NCBI RefSeq assembly: GCF_900114995.1
Contig: NZ_FOUX01000005.1
Span: 248,001-312,000 of the forward strand
DNA: 64,000 nucleotides
Origin: Chitinophaga sp. YR627
GTDB lineage: Bacteria; Bacteroidota; Bacteroidia; Chitinophagales; Chitinophagaceae
Reading direction: 5' to 3'
Shown here: positions 7,288-16,318 of the stretch, piece after piece
How positions within the stretch are numbered: the stretch's first letter is position 1
Layout of the letters: each line of letters opens with the position of its first letter
Made by a program: the position numbers and the translations under genes
The notes under the pieces: generated by a model
Told to the model about the DNA's origin: nothing
Database searches by the model: none
What the model saw: the letters and a program-made list of their open reading frames with translations, nothing else

Positions 7288-8355
7288 ATGCAACGTAACA
7301 GTATATTGCTCTATGGAGCGAATGGTTATACCGGAGAACTCATTGCCAGATATGCCGCTCAATATGGTCTGCAACCTATTCTTGCCGGCCGTAAAAAAGA
7401 CGCGATCGAAGCCCTCGCAAAAGAACTACAACTACCCTTCCGCATCGTCGAACTGCATGACAGCAATGCCCTCAACGCGGCCCTTTCAGATATCGCACTG
7501 GTCATCCAGGCTGCCGGCCCCTATCATATTACCGCACAACCGATGATCGATGCCTGTATCGCTACCAATACCCATTACATCGATCTCAACGGAGACCTGG
7601 ATGTATTTGAAATGTTGCAGGGGTATGATCAGGCAGCGAAGGACAAAGATATCATGATACTACCCGGCGCAGGTTTTGACGTCGTACCGACCGACTGCCT
7701 CGCGCTTTACCTGAAAGAACAATTGCCTGACGCCAGCGAACTGACCATCGCATTTGCCGTCATCGGCAGCGCACTTTCCCGTGGCACCTCGATCAGTACA
7801 CTACATAAGCTGGGTACTCCCGGCGCTATCAGAAAGGACCATCAGATCGTACATGAGCCAATGGGTGCAAAGGGCATGTCCGTACGCTTCCCGGGATATG
7901 AAAAACCGGTCTTCGTGATGAGCATTCCATGGGGAGATATCAGCACCGCCTGGTATTCTACCCGCATTCCTAATATCCGGACCTTCACCGCAATCAATAA
8001 ATCCGCCTGGTATTTCCTGAAAGGACAATCCATATTTAACTGGTTACTGAAAACATCCTTCATGCGTAGTATCATCATGGGGATCCTGAAGATGCAGTCC
8101 GCCGGACCCAATCAACAGGTACGTGATAAATCCACCAGTTACATATGGGGAAAAGTATCCAATGCCCAGGGGAAGTCTGTGGAAGCCAATATGGAAACTC
8201 CGGAAGCCTATTCACTGACTGCCTTTACAATCCTGGTGATTGCAAAAAAGATCATTAGTGGTAATTATAAACCCGGTTATCAGACGCCGTCCAGTGCATA
8301 TGGTTCAGACCTGATCATGGAGATAGATGGGGTTAAAAGGACACTTAAGCATTAA
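7288..8355 (+). CDS. saccharopine dehydrogenase-like / trans-acting enoyl reductase family protein
   Basis: The protein (355 residues from the ATG at 7288; a GTG at 7273 would add five) begins with a Rossmann NAD(P)-binding fold: SILLYGANGYTGELIARYAA, with the GxxGxxG pattern in GANGYTG. This is the signature of saccharopine-dehydrogenase NADP-binding proteins, including trans-acting enoyl reductases. A second conserved stretch, MILPGAGFDVVPTDCLALYL, is typical of that subfamily. Substrate is unknown; members act in lipid or amino-acid reduction. The gene is not obviously in an operon. The ATG is preferred because the GTG lies directly after the hairpin. Confidence 0.82.
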   Translation: MQRNSILLYGANGYTGELIARYAAQYGLQPILAGRKKDAIEALAKELQLPFRIVELHDSNALNAALSDIALVIQAAGPYHITAQPMIDACIATNTHYIDLNGDLDVFEMLQGYDQAAKDKDIMILPGAGFDVVPTDCLALYLKEQLPDASELTIAFAVIGSALSRGTSISTLHKLGTPGAIRKDHQIVHEPMGAKGMSVRFPGYEKPVFVMSIPWGDISTAWYSTRIPNIRTFTAINKSAWYFLKGQSIFNWLLKTSFMRSIIMGILKMQSAGPNQQVRDKSTSYIWGKVSNAQGKSVEANMETPEAYSLTAFTILVIAKKIISGNYKPGYQTPSSAYGSDLIMEIDGVKRTLKH

Positions 8356-8362
8356 CATAGAT

Positions 8363-8398
8363 CATCCGGTCAGGCGTTAAAGTCCGCCTGACCGGATG
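8363..8398. terminator. bidirectional terminator hairpin
   Basis: The arms 8363-8376 and 8385-8398 are perfectly complementary (14 bp, CATCCGGTCAGGCG) with an 8-base loop. The hairpin sits between the stops of two convergent genes (8355 and 8403). Confidence 0.75.
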
Positions 8399-8402
8399 CA
8401 TG

Positions 8403-9596
8403 CTATTTAAAACGCAGGTTCATTGAAACGATATTTGCATTCATATTGATGTTCTTCACATAATGCCCGTACCTTAGCTCCAGCATATTAAAATGCTGCA
8501 TGCCAAATATGCCTTTCGGCGGCGCTATACGAACTCCTGCCCCGATAAAACTACTGTTGAACTTAGACAGATCATAATTACTGGTATAATAGTTATCCTT
8601 CGCGGTATGCTGCTGATATGGCGCAAAATATTTCACAGCGGACTGTGTATAATATCTGTAAAAAGGACTCACAGAGAAGAAAGGCGTTATTTTAACCGGT
8701 AACTCTATATTAGCAGTATGTGAAGTCAGTCCCCAGTCATCCGTGTAGAAACGATAATAAGCCCTTATAATAAACCGGTCGCCAAGAAAATAATTCGCAC
8801 GTATGCCCAACGGTACCTTTAACCTATTGTCAGGTAAGTTCTCCTGGTGTACTGACCCATCTGCAAAATACACCCTGTAAAAAGGCAATCCCAGATAACC
8901 ATGCTGACTCACAAGATCAGCCAGTAATGTCACTTCAAAACGCTGATTAATGATCTGCGAATAAGATAAAGAGCCGGCATATGTATTCCTGTTCGCTGTA
9001 GCATAGTGGTCCTGCTCTTCACCATACGGTACATTTCTGAGTTCTACCGGGGTAACTAATTTCACACGATCAAGATAGGTCTGCAATTTTGCAGAGAATT
9101 CCCCATTCCTGTTCTTTGTCTTTTGCGCGAAACTGACATTCGCTCCAAATGACTGATAGTCAAACTCCGTAGAAGAGGATACGCCAACACCGAAAGTACT
9201 GCCCTTCTTTTCATTCTCAACAGACCAGGTCAGTGAAGGATAAATACGCGTATCCGCATGAGAGGCAGAAGAATTAGCTTTCAGATCTATTTTGTCTGAA
9301 GATGCGGACGTGTAATGATCAATTCCCACTTCAATGTCAAAAGTATGTTTACGCTGCTGCCTGTCATATTTAAATAATCTGACGTCAAAAACATTAGCGA
9401 TATCAGTCAGGTGCTGTGAACCGATCCCCCCTGTTACTGCAGCGTTATTTCCAGATTGGCTGTAATAACTTGACACCAGATTAATCTCATCTACTTTTAG
9501 CTTCCTGCTTTCATACCCCGTGTCCTGTTGCTGCTGTTGCGCGTGCACTCGTAATAACGACAAGATGGTTGCGGCAGTGAAAAATATTCTCCTCAT
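8403..9596 (-). CDS. DUF3570 outer-membrane-like protein
   Basis: The 397-residue protein has a signal peptide (about 1-19, ending RVHAQ) and then beta-strand-rich sequence with many aromatic-ended strands, finishing NIVSMNLRFK. This suggests an outer-membrane barrel and fits DUF3570. It is the last gene of a four-gene operon (thioredoxin, ApbE, DUF4266 lipoprotein, DUF3570), an association recurring in Bacteroidota and Proteobacteria. Its role is undefined; the neighbours point to an extracytoplasmic, possibly flavin-linked redox function. It is 25 bases from the DUF4266 gene. Confidence 0.85.
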   Translation of the reverse strand: MRRIFFTAATILSLLRVHAQQQQQDTGYESRKLKVDEINLVSSYYSQSGNNAAVTGGIGSQHLTDIANVFDVRLFKYDRQQRKHTFDIEVGIDHYTSASSDKIDLKANSSASHADTRIYPSLTWSVENEKKGSTFGVGVSSSTEFDYQSFGANVSFAQKTKNRNGEFSAKLQTYLDRVKLVTPVELRNVPYGEEQDHYATANRNTYAGSLSYSQIINQRFEVTLLADLVSQHGYLGLPFYRVYFADGSVHQENLPDNRLKVPLGIRANYFLGDRFIIRAYYRFYTDDWGLTSHTANIELPVKITPFFSVSPFYRYYTQSAVKYFAPYQQHTAKDNYYTSNYDLSKFNSSFIGAGVRIAPPKGIFGMQHFNMLELRYGHYVKNINMNANIVSMNLRFK

Positions 9597-9621
9597 AGAT
9601 ACAAACCTTATTTCTTAACAA

Positions 9622-9855
9622 TCAGTTACAACCACATCCGCCACCACTCTTGCCGGCATTCGCACCGGAAGAGCCCTCTCTGTAGGATTGAAAACTTAGT
9701 TCTGTTTTTTCCACCTTACGATTACCTGATACCATTTCAGCATCATTTAATCTGTTCTTCTGATATTCCTTTACAGTCGTGCAGGAAGCAAATGCCATTA
9801 CTGCAAAACATGCGGCCATGGGCCACACAAGAAACGATCGCCTGTCCATACTCAT
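9622..9855 (-). CDS. DUF4266 small lipoprotein with CGC tail
   Basis: The 77-residue protein has a basic N-terminus, a hydrophobic core and a lipobox ending FASC (Cys about 25). The DUF4266 signature TTVKEYQKNRLNDAEM follows. The tail is Gly/Ser-rich and ends GGGCGCN. Lipidation would tether it in the periplasm or outer membrane; the two terminal cysteines could bind a metal or undergo thiol exchange. Its ATG overlaps the ApbE stop (ATGA, 9852-9855), so the two are translationally coupled. A second in-frame ATG lies at 9849. Confidence 0.85.
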   Translation of the reverse strand: MSMDRRSFLVWPMAACFAVMAFASCTTVKEYQKNRLNDAEMVSGNRKVEKTELSFQSYREGSSGANAGKSGGGCGCN

Positions 9856-10799
9856 TTTAAATTGATGTTTTGTGATGTATAAATGTTGTTATCATCATCA
9901 ATGATGATACATCCGAGATAATGAATCTGATTGATCATATTCAATCCGGCCCTGATGCCCATAATTGTCACCGGTGTCGCCATGGCATCGGCTATTTCGG
10001 CATTCGGACTAATGATAGTCACGCTCTTAATCCCTGTGACAGGGAGTCCTGTTCTGGGATTGATCGTATGAGAATATTTCTTTCCTCCGATCATCACATA
10101 CTTCTCATAATTACCTGAAGTTGCAACAGCCAGTCCAGTTATGTTCATATAGGAAAATGGCAGATGTGCATTGTCCGGATGGGCAATGCCAATTGTCCAT
10201 GGAGTGCCATCCGGTTGATATCCCCACGTAACAAGATCTCCCGATGCATTCACAATCCCGCTTTGCACACCTTCCCGTTGCAACAATGCTTTGGCCATTT
10301 CCGCAGCATATCCTTTACCTATCCCACCAAAGCCGATGCGGATACCTTTTTCTTTCAGCATAACAGTACTGTTGGCCTCATCCAATAGTATATGACGATA
10401 GTTGATTAGTCTGACCATTGATTTAGCGGTTGCTTCATCCGGTAAACTGGTCATAGCGCTGTCAAAATTCCATAACCGCTTGTCGATGGACCCATAGGTA
10501 ATATCAAAGGCGCCATCCGTCACACCGGAAATCCTGATTGACCGGCGGATCAGCTCAAAAACCTCCCAATCCACACGTACGGGCGCAATACCCGCCTGAC
10601 GATTAATCAGGTTCGTCTGGCTATCATCACTAAATGTTGTCAGCAACGATTCAATACGCCGGATCTCTGCCACTGCAAGGTCTATCTTAGCCGATGCCCA
10701 TGATTCGTCTTCCGCTACTACTGTAATTTCAAAAGCGTTCCCCATTAGCCGCACAGATCTGCGAAATGCAGTCAGTACTGTGTCAGTGTGTGTTTGCAT
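9852..10799 (-). CDS. apbE: FAD:protein FMN transferase (ApbE family)
   Basis: The 315-residue protein carries ApbE motifs: an N-terminal MGNAFEITV strand, GFGGIGKGYAAEMAKALL around residue 160, NASGDLVTWG, and SHTINPRTGLPV near residue 240. ApbE moves FMN from FAD onto a Thr/Ser of exported target proteins, usually outside the cytoplasm. No clear signal peptide is visible in this copy. The ATG at 10799 is preferred over a GTG at 10802; it overlaps the end of the thioredoxin gene by 17 bases. A flavinylated target is not obvious in the operon, since no DxxTGA[ST]-type motif was seen in its neighbours. Confidence 0.9.
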   Translation of the reverse strand: MQTHTDTVLTAFRRSVRLMGNAFEITVVAEDESWASAKIDLAVAEIRRIESLLTTFSDDSQTNLINRQAGIAPVRVDWEVFELIRRSIRISGVTDGAFDITYGSIDKRLWNFDSAMTSLPDEATAKSMVRLINYRHILLDEANSTVMLKEKGIRIGFGGIGKGYAAEMAKALLQREGVQSGIVNASGDLVTWGYQPDGTPWTIGIAHPDNAHLPFSYMNITGLAVATSGNYEKYVMIGGKKYSHTINPRTGLPVTGIKSVTIISPNAEIADAMATPVTIMGIRAGLNMINQIHYLGCIIIDDDNNIYTSQNINLK

Positions 10800-11232
10800 C
10801 ACAAAGCTTTTTTACTTCTTCTGTGAAATGCATGGCATCTGTTTTAGGATATCCGTCCCAGGATGCAATGATTTTTCCATCGGCATTCAGTAAAACGGTG
10901 TAAGGAAATTTACCGGTAGGATTATACTTATCAGCAAGCGCTTCATTCTGCTGCTGTACCTGCCGTTCAGGCTGGTTTTTCTTATTTCGGGGGAAGTCTG
11001 CGTTTACCATTACAAGCGTGGTATCCGCCATTTTTATAAATTGTTCACTGTCAAATATCTCTTTTCTTAATCTGATACAGGGACCACACCAATCCGATCC
11101 TGAAAAATTTAACAAAATAAGTTGGTTTTTATCTCTCGCTGTCTTCCTGGCCACCTCAAAATCCGGCTCCCAAACCGTAAATGACATTAGTAAAAAAATT
11201 AATACTCCTGTCAGAACATTCATCACGCGCAT
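10783..11232 (-). CDS. exported thioredoxin-family protein
   Basis: The 149-residue protein has an N-terminal hydrophobic export segment (about 4-20) and a thioredoxin fold with the active site WCGPC at about 48-52 (SGSDWCGPCIRL). The cis-Pro loop region is around FPYTVLLNADG. It resembles DUF255/thioredoxin_7-type periplasmic thiol proteins. It is the first gene of the ApbE-DUF4266-DUF3570 operon and could keep partner cysteines, for example the CGC tail of the DUF4266 protein, reduced; that partnership is inference. A second in-frame ATG lies at 11223. Confidence 0.85.
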   Translation of the reverse strand: MRVMNVLTGVLIFLLMSFTVWEPDFEVARKTARDKNQLILLNFSGSDWCGPCIRLRKEIFDSEQFIKMADTTLVMVNADFPRNKKNQPERQVQQQNEALADKYNPTGKFPYTVLLNADGKIIASWDGYPKTDAMHFTEEVKKLCDANTH

Positions 11233-11311
11233 AACTCAAGTTTAACTATAACGAATGTAAGAGCCGATTCTAAAGAAAAACTGAATCTAAATTCCGGCTC
11301 TTCAGTCATGA

Positions 11312-11347
11312 CAAAAAAAAACGGTACAGACTGTTTGCCTGTACCGT
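11312..11347 (-). terminator. Rho-independent terminator of the GH97 gene
   Basis: Read on the minus strand, ACGGTACAG (11347-11339) pairs with CTGTACCGT (11329-11321). It is followed by nine T residues (11320-11312). Confidence 0.85.
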
Positions 11348-11370
11348 ATGCTTATATAAAATTGTCTTTC

Positions 11371-13506
11371 TTATTTCTTCAGTGCCTTTATCGCATCATC
11401 ATCTGCTTCCATCACACTGATAGCATAACCGCCTCCGGGGGCACACGGCAGGGACAATACCGTTTTATTGGTCACTACCATTTTTTTGATCGTATATGCT
11501 TTTGGATTCTTCGCATAATGCGCATCCTTTGCATCACTGTAAATAGTCGCTATATATTTCCAGCCGGCATCAAGGTAATCAAAACTGATCTTTGAAACAC
11601 GTCCATTCTCATCACAGGTACTTCCGATAAACCAGTTGTTCTTCCCTTTTGCTTTTCGGGCGATCGTAATATAATCTCCCGGCTCTGCTTCCAGCACTTT
11701 TGTATCCTCCCAGTCGATCGCTACATCCTTGATAAACTGGAACGCGTCCATATGTTTACGATAGGTTTCCGGGAAATCTGCCGCCATCTGTAAGGGACTA
11801 TACATCGTCACATATAGTGCCAGCTGACGGGCAATCGTACTGTTTACTTTCGAGCTGTTATCGGGATTGTATGCACTGACATTCATTTCAAAAATACCAG
11901 GCGTATAGTCCATCGGACCACCAATCAGTCTTGTAAACGGCAGAATGGTCGTATGATCAGGATTATTACCGCCGAATGCTTCGTATTCTGTACCACGGGC
12001 AGATTCCTGTCCGATCAGGTTAGGATAAGTACGGGATAAGCCGGTCATGTGTACAGACTCGTGCGCATCCACCATGATGTGGTATTCTGCTGCTTTTGTG
12101 ATGGCATACAGGTAATGATTCACCAGCCACTGTCCGTAGTGATGTTCGCCTCTCGGAATAATATTGCCTACATAACCGCTTTTAACGGCATTGTAGCCAT
12201 TATTCACCATAAACTTATAGGCAGTGTCTATGAAGCGTTCATAGTTGCGTACGGAGGAAGAGGTTTCATGGTGCATGATGATCTTAATACCTTTTGACGC
12301 CGCATAACGATGTAATTCCTGTACATCAAAATCCGGGTACGGTGTGATAAAATCAAACACATAGTCTTTTGTTTTACCAAACCAGTCTTCCCAACCCTGG
12401 TTCCATCCTTCTACCAGCACCGCATCAAATCCATGCTCCGCAGCGAAGTCGATATATTCTTTCACATGTGCTGTATTAGCTCCATGTTTACCATTAGGTT
12501 TGGTTTTGGAAAAATCAGTCACCCCCAGCTGTACATTTTCAATATCAGTATAAGCCCAGGTGCTTTTACCAGTGATCATTTCCCACCATACACCCACATA
12601 CTTCACCGGTTTGATCCAGCTGGCAGCATCCGCATATTTCGGAGGTTCATTCAGATTATAGATCAGTTTCGACGTCAGGATATCACCTGCTTTATCACTC
12701 ACAATGATCGTTCTCCAGGGTGATTTACAGGGTGCCTGCAGATAACCTTTATCACCTATAGCATCAGGAGTTAAGACAGATTTCAACACGAAGTTCTTAT
12801 CATCCAGTTCAAGGGACAGCGCGGAGTATTCGATCAATGCTGCTTCGTGAATATTGATATACAATCCGTCTTTACTTTTCATCATCAGCGGTGTTTGCAC
12901 ACCGGTTGGTGAAAAAGGCGCCTGAGAAGCATTCGGCGTGATTGCATCCTTCATTTTCCCTCTAACTTCCGAGAGATTGGAAGTAACTGTGCTATATTCC
13001 TGTGTATCATAGTCACCGGGCAACCAGAAAGCCTTGTGATCTCCCGCCAGCGCAAACTCTGTTCTTTCCTCCTTAATCACGAAATAGGCCAGGTGTTTCT
13101 GCTGAGGAAACTCATAACGGAAACCGAGTCCGTCGTTGAACAAACGGAAACGTACAATGATCGTCCTGTCGGTTGACAGCTGGTGCAGGTTCACTTCCAG
13201 TTCATTATACTGATTACGGATCTCCTTCACCTCGCCCCATACCGGCTCCCAGGTTTCATCATAGGTGGAGAGTTTACTACCAGCTACTTCAAAGCTATCG
13301 ATAAAGGAAGCGTCTGCTTTCAGTTCCAGTCCGAGGTGGCTGGGTCTGATCACTGCTTTCCCTTTGTAGGTCAGCTGATAGGTGGGTTTTCCATTGTCTG
13401 TTATGGAGAACTGCAACTGCAGATTTTTATCCGGAGAAAGCAGTTCCTGTGCAGTTACCATTTTCCATAGGAAAAGGCAACAGATGAAAATAAACGTTTT
13501 GCGCAT
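11371..13506 (-). CDS. glycoside hydrolase family 97 (SusB-like alpha-glucosidase)
   Basis: The 711-residue protein has a signal peptide (1-19, ending KMVTAQ), an N-terminal GH97 beta-sandwich (about 25-290), a catalytic barrel (about 300-590) and a C-terminal beta domain. Family stretches are visible: VGVWWEMITGKSTWAYT (304-320), VEGWNQGWEDWFG (365-377), MVDAHESVHMTGL (478-490) and IGQESARGTEYEAFGG (498-513), with conserved acidic residues of the active site. GH97 enzymes hydrolyse alpha-glucosides or alpha-galactosides in the periplasm. No SusC/SusD pair is adjacent, so this is a stand-alone enzyme. It has its own promoter and terminator. Confidence 0.93.
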   Translation of the reverse strand: MRKTFIFICCLFLWKMVTAQELLSPDKNLQLQFSITDNGKPTYQLTYKGKAVIRPSHLGLELKADASFIDSFEVAGSKLSTYDETWEPVWGEVKEIRNQYNELEVNLHQLSTDRTIIVRFRLFNDGLGFRYEFPQQKHLAYFVIKEERTEFALAGDHKAFWLPGDYDTQEYSTVTSNLSEVRGKMKDAITPNASQAPFSPTGVQTPLMMKSKDGLYINIHEAALIEYSALSLELDDKNFVLKSVLTPDAIGDKGYLQAPCKSPWRTIIVSDKAGDILTSKLIYNLNEPPKYADAASWIKPVKYVGVWWEMITGKSTWAYTDIENVQLGVTDFSKTKPNGKHGANTAHVKEYIDFAAEHGFDAVLVEGWNQGWEDWFGKTKDYVFDFITPYPDFDVQELHRYAASKGIKIIMHHETSSSVRNYERFIDTAYKFMVNNGYNAVKSGYVGNIIPRGEHHYGQWLVNHYLYAITKAAEYHIMVDAHESVHMTGLSRTYPNLIGQESARGTEYEAFGGNNPDHTTILPFTRLIGGPMDYTPGIFEMNVSAYNPDNSSKVNSTIARQLALYVTMYSPLQMAADFPETYRKHMDAFQFIKDVAIDWEDTKVLEAEPGDYITIARKAKGKNNWFIGSTCDENGRVSKISFDYLDAGWKYIATIYSDAKDAHYAKNPKAYTIKKMVVTNKTVLSLPCAPGGGYAISVMEADDDAIKALKK

Positions 13507-13590
13507 GCCGGGTAGTTTTGTATAGCTGATGTGGGTAAAAGGATATAACGTGAAAAGCTAAAATTCCGGGGGCAAGATAACGATTATACG

Positions 13591-13619
13591 CAAAACTATG
13601 GGTGCTTTTCGTCAGCAAA
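13591..13619 (-). promoter_or_regulatory. promoter of the GH97 gene
   Basis: On the minus strand, TTTG (13619-13616) and TAGTTTTG (13598-13591) are separated by 17 bases and match the Bacteroidota -33/-7 pattern. The leader to the ATG at 13506 would be about 80 bases. Confidence 0.65.
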
Positions 13620-13623
13620 AGCA

Positions 13624-13667
13624 ACTACAGGCACTGATTTATGACAATAAACGAAGTGCCTGCAGTT
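13624..13667 (-). terminator. hairpin after the DUF3175 gene
   Basis: AACTACAGGCACT (13624-13636 region) pairs with AGTGCCTGCAGTT (13655-13667) with one mismatch and an 18-19-base loop. It is located just beyond the stop of the DUF3175 gene on the minus strand. Confidence 0.5.
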
Positions 13668-13691
13668 ACATTGCTGTCAGGAACAGACGAT

Positions 13692-14021
13692 CTACTCTTC
13701 CCGGCCAAAAACCTTTCTTAATTCCCCTTTGGCATCTTCCAGCACATGCTGCTGTTTCTCCGGTAAATTCTTACCGGCCCTGTTGATATAAAAGTTCAAC
13801 ATAGACATGGCTGACTGATAGGGCGTACCTTTTTTACGACGGCTTTTGGTAGCCGATCTTTTCAGGGAGCGGGCTATCTTCTCCGGATCGTCACTTTTAA
13901 AGACGCCCTCCCGCAGGTCCATGGCATCGCTGGTCTCATTGACATGTGCCGACCATTTTCTACCGGAGCTTTTCCTACCTGCCCGGCCTACGGTGTGTTT
14001 CTTTGCGCGTGGTCTTGCCAT
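13692..14021 (-). CDS. DUF3175 domain protein
   Basis: The 109-residue basic protein matches the DUF3175 pattern: an Arg/Lys-rich start, then KWSAHVNETSDAMDLREGVF, DPEKIARSLKRSATKSRRKK and PYQSAMSMLNFYINRAGKNL. The family is small, soluble and widely spread in soil bacteria, with no established function. High basicity could fit nucleic-acid contact, but this is only inference. It is divergent from the GH13 gene at 14138. Confidence 0.88.
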   Translation of the reverse strand: MARPRAKKHTVGRAGRKSSGRKWSAHVNETSDAMDLREGVFKSDDPEKIARSLKRSATKSRRKKGTPYQSAMSMLNFYINRAGKNLPEKQQHVLEDAKGELRKVFGREE

Positions 14022-14137
14022 AATCGTTTTTTAAACCAGTGCACAAGCTTCAGGCCGAAACTACAGCTGATCCCGGCAGTCATATTTCTGGCAAAAATGT
14101 TGTGAACAGATAGCGTATCATCAAAACCTCATCAGTA

Positions 14138-15745
14138 ATGGCAACGATTTACGACAAATGGTGGCAGACAGGCGTCATCTATCAGGTATATCCCCGTTCT
14201 TTCCAGGATAGCAACGGTGATGGCGTAGGCGATCTGAATGGTATTATCAACAGACTGGATTATCTGCAATGGCTGGGGATTGACGCTGTATGGCTCTCCC
14301 CGATCTATCCTTCGCCTATGGCTGATTTCGGTTATGATATTGCTGATTATACAGGCATACATCCTTTGTTTGGTAACACCGAAGATTTCGACAAACTACT
14401 AAAAGAAGTACATCACAGAGGCATGAAACTGCTACTGGACCTGGTGCCCAATCATACCTCGAACCAGCATCCCTGGTTCCTCGAGTCCCGCTCCTCGCTG
14501 GACAATCCCAAAAGAGACTGGTATATCTGGCACGATCCCCTGCCTGACGGCGGCGCACCCAATAACTGGCTGAGCGTATTTGGCGGAGAAGCCTGGGAAT
14601 GGGATCCTACCACCCAGCAATACTACTACCATGCGTTCCTAAAGGAACAGCCGGACCTGAACTGGCGTAATCCTGACGTACAGACTGCCATGTTTGACGT
14701 TATGCGTTACTGGTTGCAGAAAGGCGTAGATGGTTTCCGTGTAGATGTGATGTGGCATATGATCAAGGATAAACAACTCCGTAATAATCCGACTAATCCG
14801 GACTATGAGCCGCATATGGGGACTTATTCCCAGCAATTACCTGTTTATTCCACGGATCAGCCGGAAGTCCATGAGGTGGTACGTAAAATGCGGGCGGTTA
14901 TGGAAGAGTTTGACGGTGACCGTGTGATGATCGGAGAAATATACCTGCCGCTGCAACAGCTGATGGCCTATTACGGCACTGAAAATAAAGGTGCACATCT
15001 GCCCTTCAATTTCCAGCTACTTTCCCTCCCCTGGCAGTCGGCATCCCTTGCAGTCGCTATCGACCAGTATGAAGGGGCGCTCCCTAACCAGGGATGGCCC
15101 AACTGGGTACTGAGTAATCACGATCAGCATCGTATTGCCAGTCGCGTCGGACAATTACAGGCCCGTGTAGCCGCCATGCTGTTACTAACCCTGCGTGGCA
15201 CGCCTACCATCTATTACGGTGACGAAATAGCCATGCGTAATGTGGCCATTCCCTTTGAAGAAGTACAGGACCCTCAGGGACTCAATATGCCTGATAAAAA
15301 CCTGAGCAGAGACCCTTCCCGTACACCGATGCAATGGGATGATAGTCCGAATGCCGGTTTCACCAGTGGCAAACCCTGGTTAAGGCTTTCTAAAACCTGG
15401 CAACGGGTAAACGTCAGCGCACAGGAACATGATCCTTATTCTATGTTAACACTATACCGCCAACTGATCGATCTGCGGAGAAAAGAACCCTCCCTCAATA
15501 CTGGTGATTACAAACCGGTATATGCCGATAATCAGTTGCTCGCCTTCCTGAGACAGGAAGCAGGACACCCTGGTTTTCTAATTGTGCTGAACCTCTCTCA
15601 CCTGCCCTGTTATTTCAGACCGGCTCATTTCTCTTTTTCCGGTAAAGTAGAGATAGCTACCTTCCCCGAGATCACTGGTACTGAAGTGAAAGATACCATC
15701 AGCCTGGACGGAGATGAAGGATTGGTAATAAGACTGGCGGAATAA
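14138..15745 (+). CDS. GH13 alpha-glucosidase family enzyme
   Basis: The 535-residue cytoplasmic-type protein (no signal peptide) is a GH13 (beta/alpha)8 enzyme. The regions are DLVPNHTS (101-108), GFRVDVMWH with nucleophile Asp203, MIGEIYL with acid/base Glu267, and SNHDQHR with Asp329. The start VIYQVYPRSFQDSNGDGVGD is typical of the oligo-1,6-glucosidase / alpha-glucosidase subgroup. It hydrolyses or transfers alpha-glucosyl residues on short maltodextrin-like or related sugars. Trehalose synthase is an alternative, but the length and regions favour a glucosidase. It could complement the periplasmic GH97 upstream, though they are not one operon. Confidence 0.9.
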   Translation: MATIYDKWWQTGVIYQVYPRSFQDSNGDGVGDLNGIINRLDYLQWLGIDAVWLSPIYPSPMADFGYDIADYTGIHPLFGNTEDFDKLLKEVHHRGMKLLLDLVPNHTSNQHPWFLESRSSLDNPKRDWYIWHDPLPDGGAPNNWLSVFGGEAWEWDPTTQQYYYHAFLKEQPDLNWRNPDVQTAMFDVMRYWLQKGVDGFRVDVMWHMIKDKQLRNNPTNPDYEPHMGTYSQQLPVYSTDQPEVHEVVRKMRAVMEEFDGDRVMIGEIYLPLQQLMAYYGTENKGAHLPFNFQLLSLPWQSASLAVAIDQYEGALPNQGWPNWVLSNHDQHRIASRVGQLQARVAAMLLLTLRGTPTIYYGDEIAMRNVAIPFEEVQDPQGLNMPDKNLSRDPSRTPMQWDDSPNAGFTSGKPWLRLSKTWQRVNVSAQEHDPYSMLTLYRQLIDLRRKEPSLNTGDYKPVYADNQLLAFLRQEAGHPGFLIVLNLSHLPCYFRPAHFSFSGKVEIATFPEITGTEVKDTISLDGDEGLVIRLAE

Positions 15746-15782
15746 GAAGATTAGATTATATTGGGCGGCAATTCCTACTACC

Positions 15783-16262
15783 ATGAAAAGAACGGACTGG
15801 ATCCGCCGCCCATATCATCTTTTGTTACTGACAGCCATAGTGTTGTGCCTTATATCATTGTTTTACAGAGATGGTATGATTGATATCCATCTGCATGACA
15901 CCTACTATGTCATTGCCATTTGGATAATTCTACAGCAAGCCGCTGTGTTTCTGTCACTGCTTTGGTTAATATATCTGATAACTTTCAGGTGGTTCAATCG
16001 CTATCTGACAAGGATGCACCTGATCACCACTTTTCTGTGCATTGGCTTTGCTGTCACCTACAAATACTGGCTTCCTTCACTTGTAATAAATGATTACATA
16101 CCTGAGGCAGGCAACGCCAGACCACTGCTTGAAGTATTTGATGAACAGATGATGAGACTACAGGCATTTGCCTTATTCGCCATCGCCGGACAATTATTCT
16201 TTGTAGCCAATATATGTTATGCCATCGCGAAATTTGCCTCACGACCCAACCAACCCAGGTAA
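15783..16262 (+). CDS. four-helix membrane protein with a COX1-helix-X-like motif
   Basis: The 159-residue protein has about four membrane helices (15-30, 42-65, 78-92, 122-145). At about 36-47 it reads DIHLHDTYYVIA, which strikingly resembles the DIxLHDTYYVVAHFH stretch of cytochrome oxidase subunit I. Here the haem-ligand HFH positions are IWI, so it is not an oxidase. The next gene (16319) encodes a protein of the same size and layout, beginning with a similar MKR..R.P..LLL start, and appears to be a divergent paralog. Function unknown. Confidence 0.7.
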   Translation: MKRTDWIRRPYHLLLLTAIVLCLISLFYRDGMIDIHLHDTYYVIAIWIILQQAAVFLSLLWLIYLITFRWFNRYLTRMHLITTFLCIGFAVTYKYWLPSLVINDYIPEAGNARPLLEVFDEQMMRLQAFALFAIAGQLFFVANICYAIAKFASRPNQPR

Positions 16263-16318
16263 AATGAGTACTTCCTATACAGTGGAATTATGCTATATTT
16301 AGTACAATTCCCTTTACC

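Noticed and set aside
9622..9855. SSGANAG in the DUF4266 protein as an ApbE flavinylation site
   Set aside because: The consensus needs D-x-x-[ST]-G-A-[ST]; here Asn replaces the acceptor Thr/Ser and the Asp is missing.
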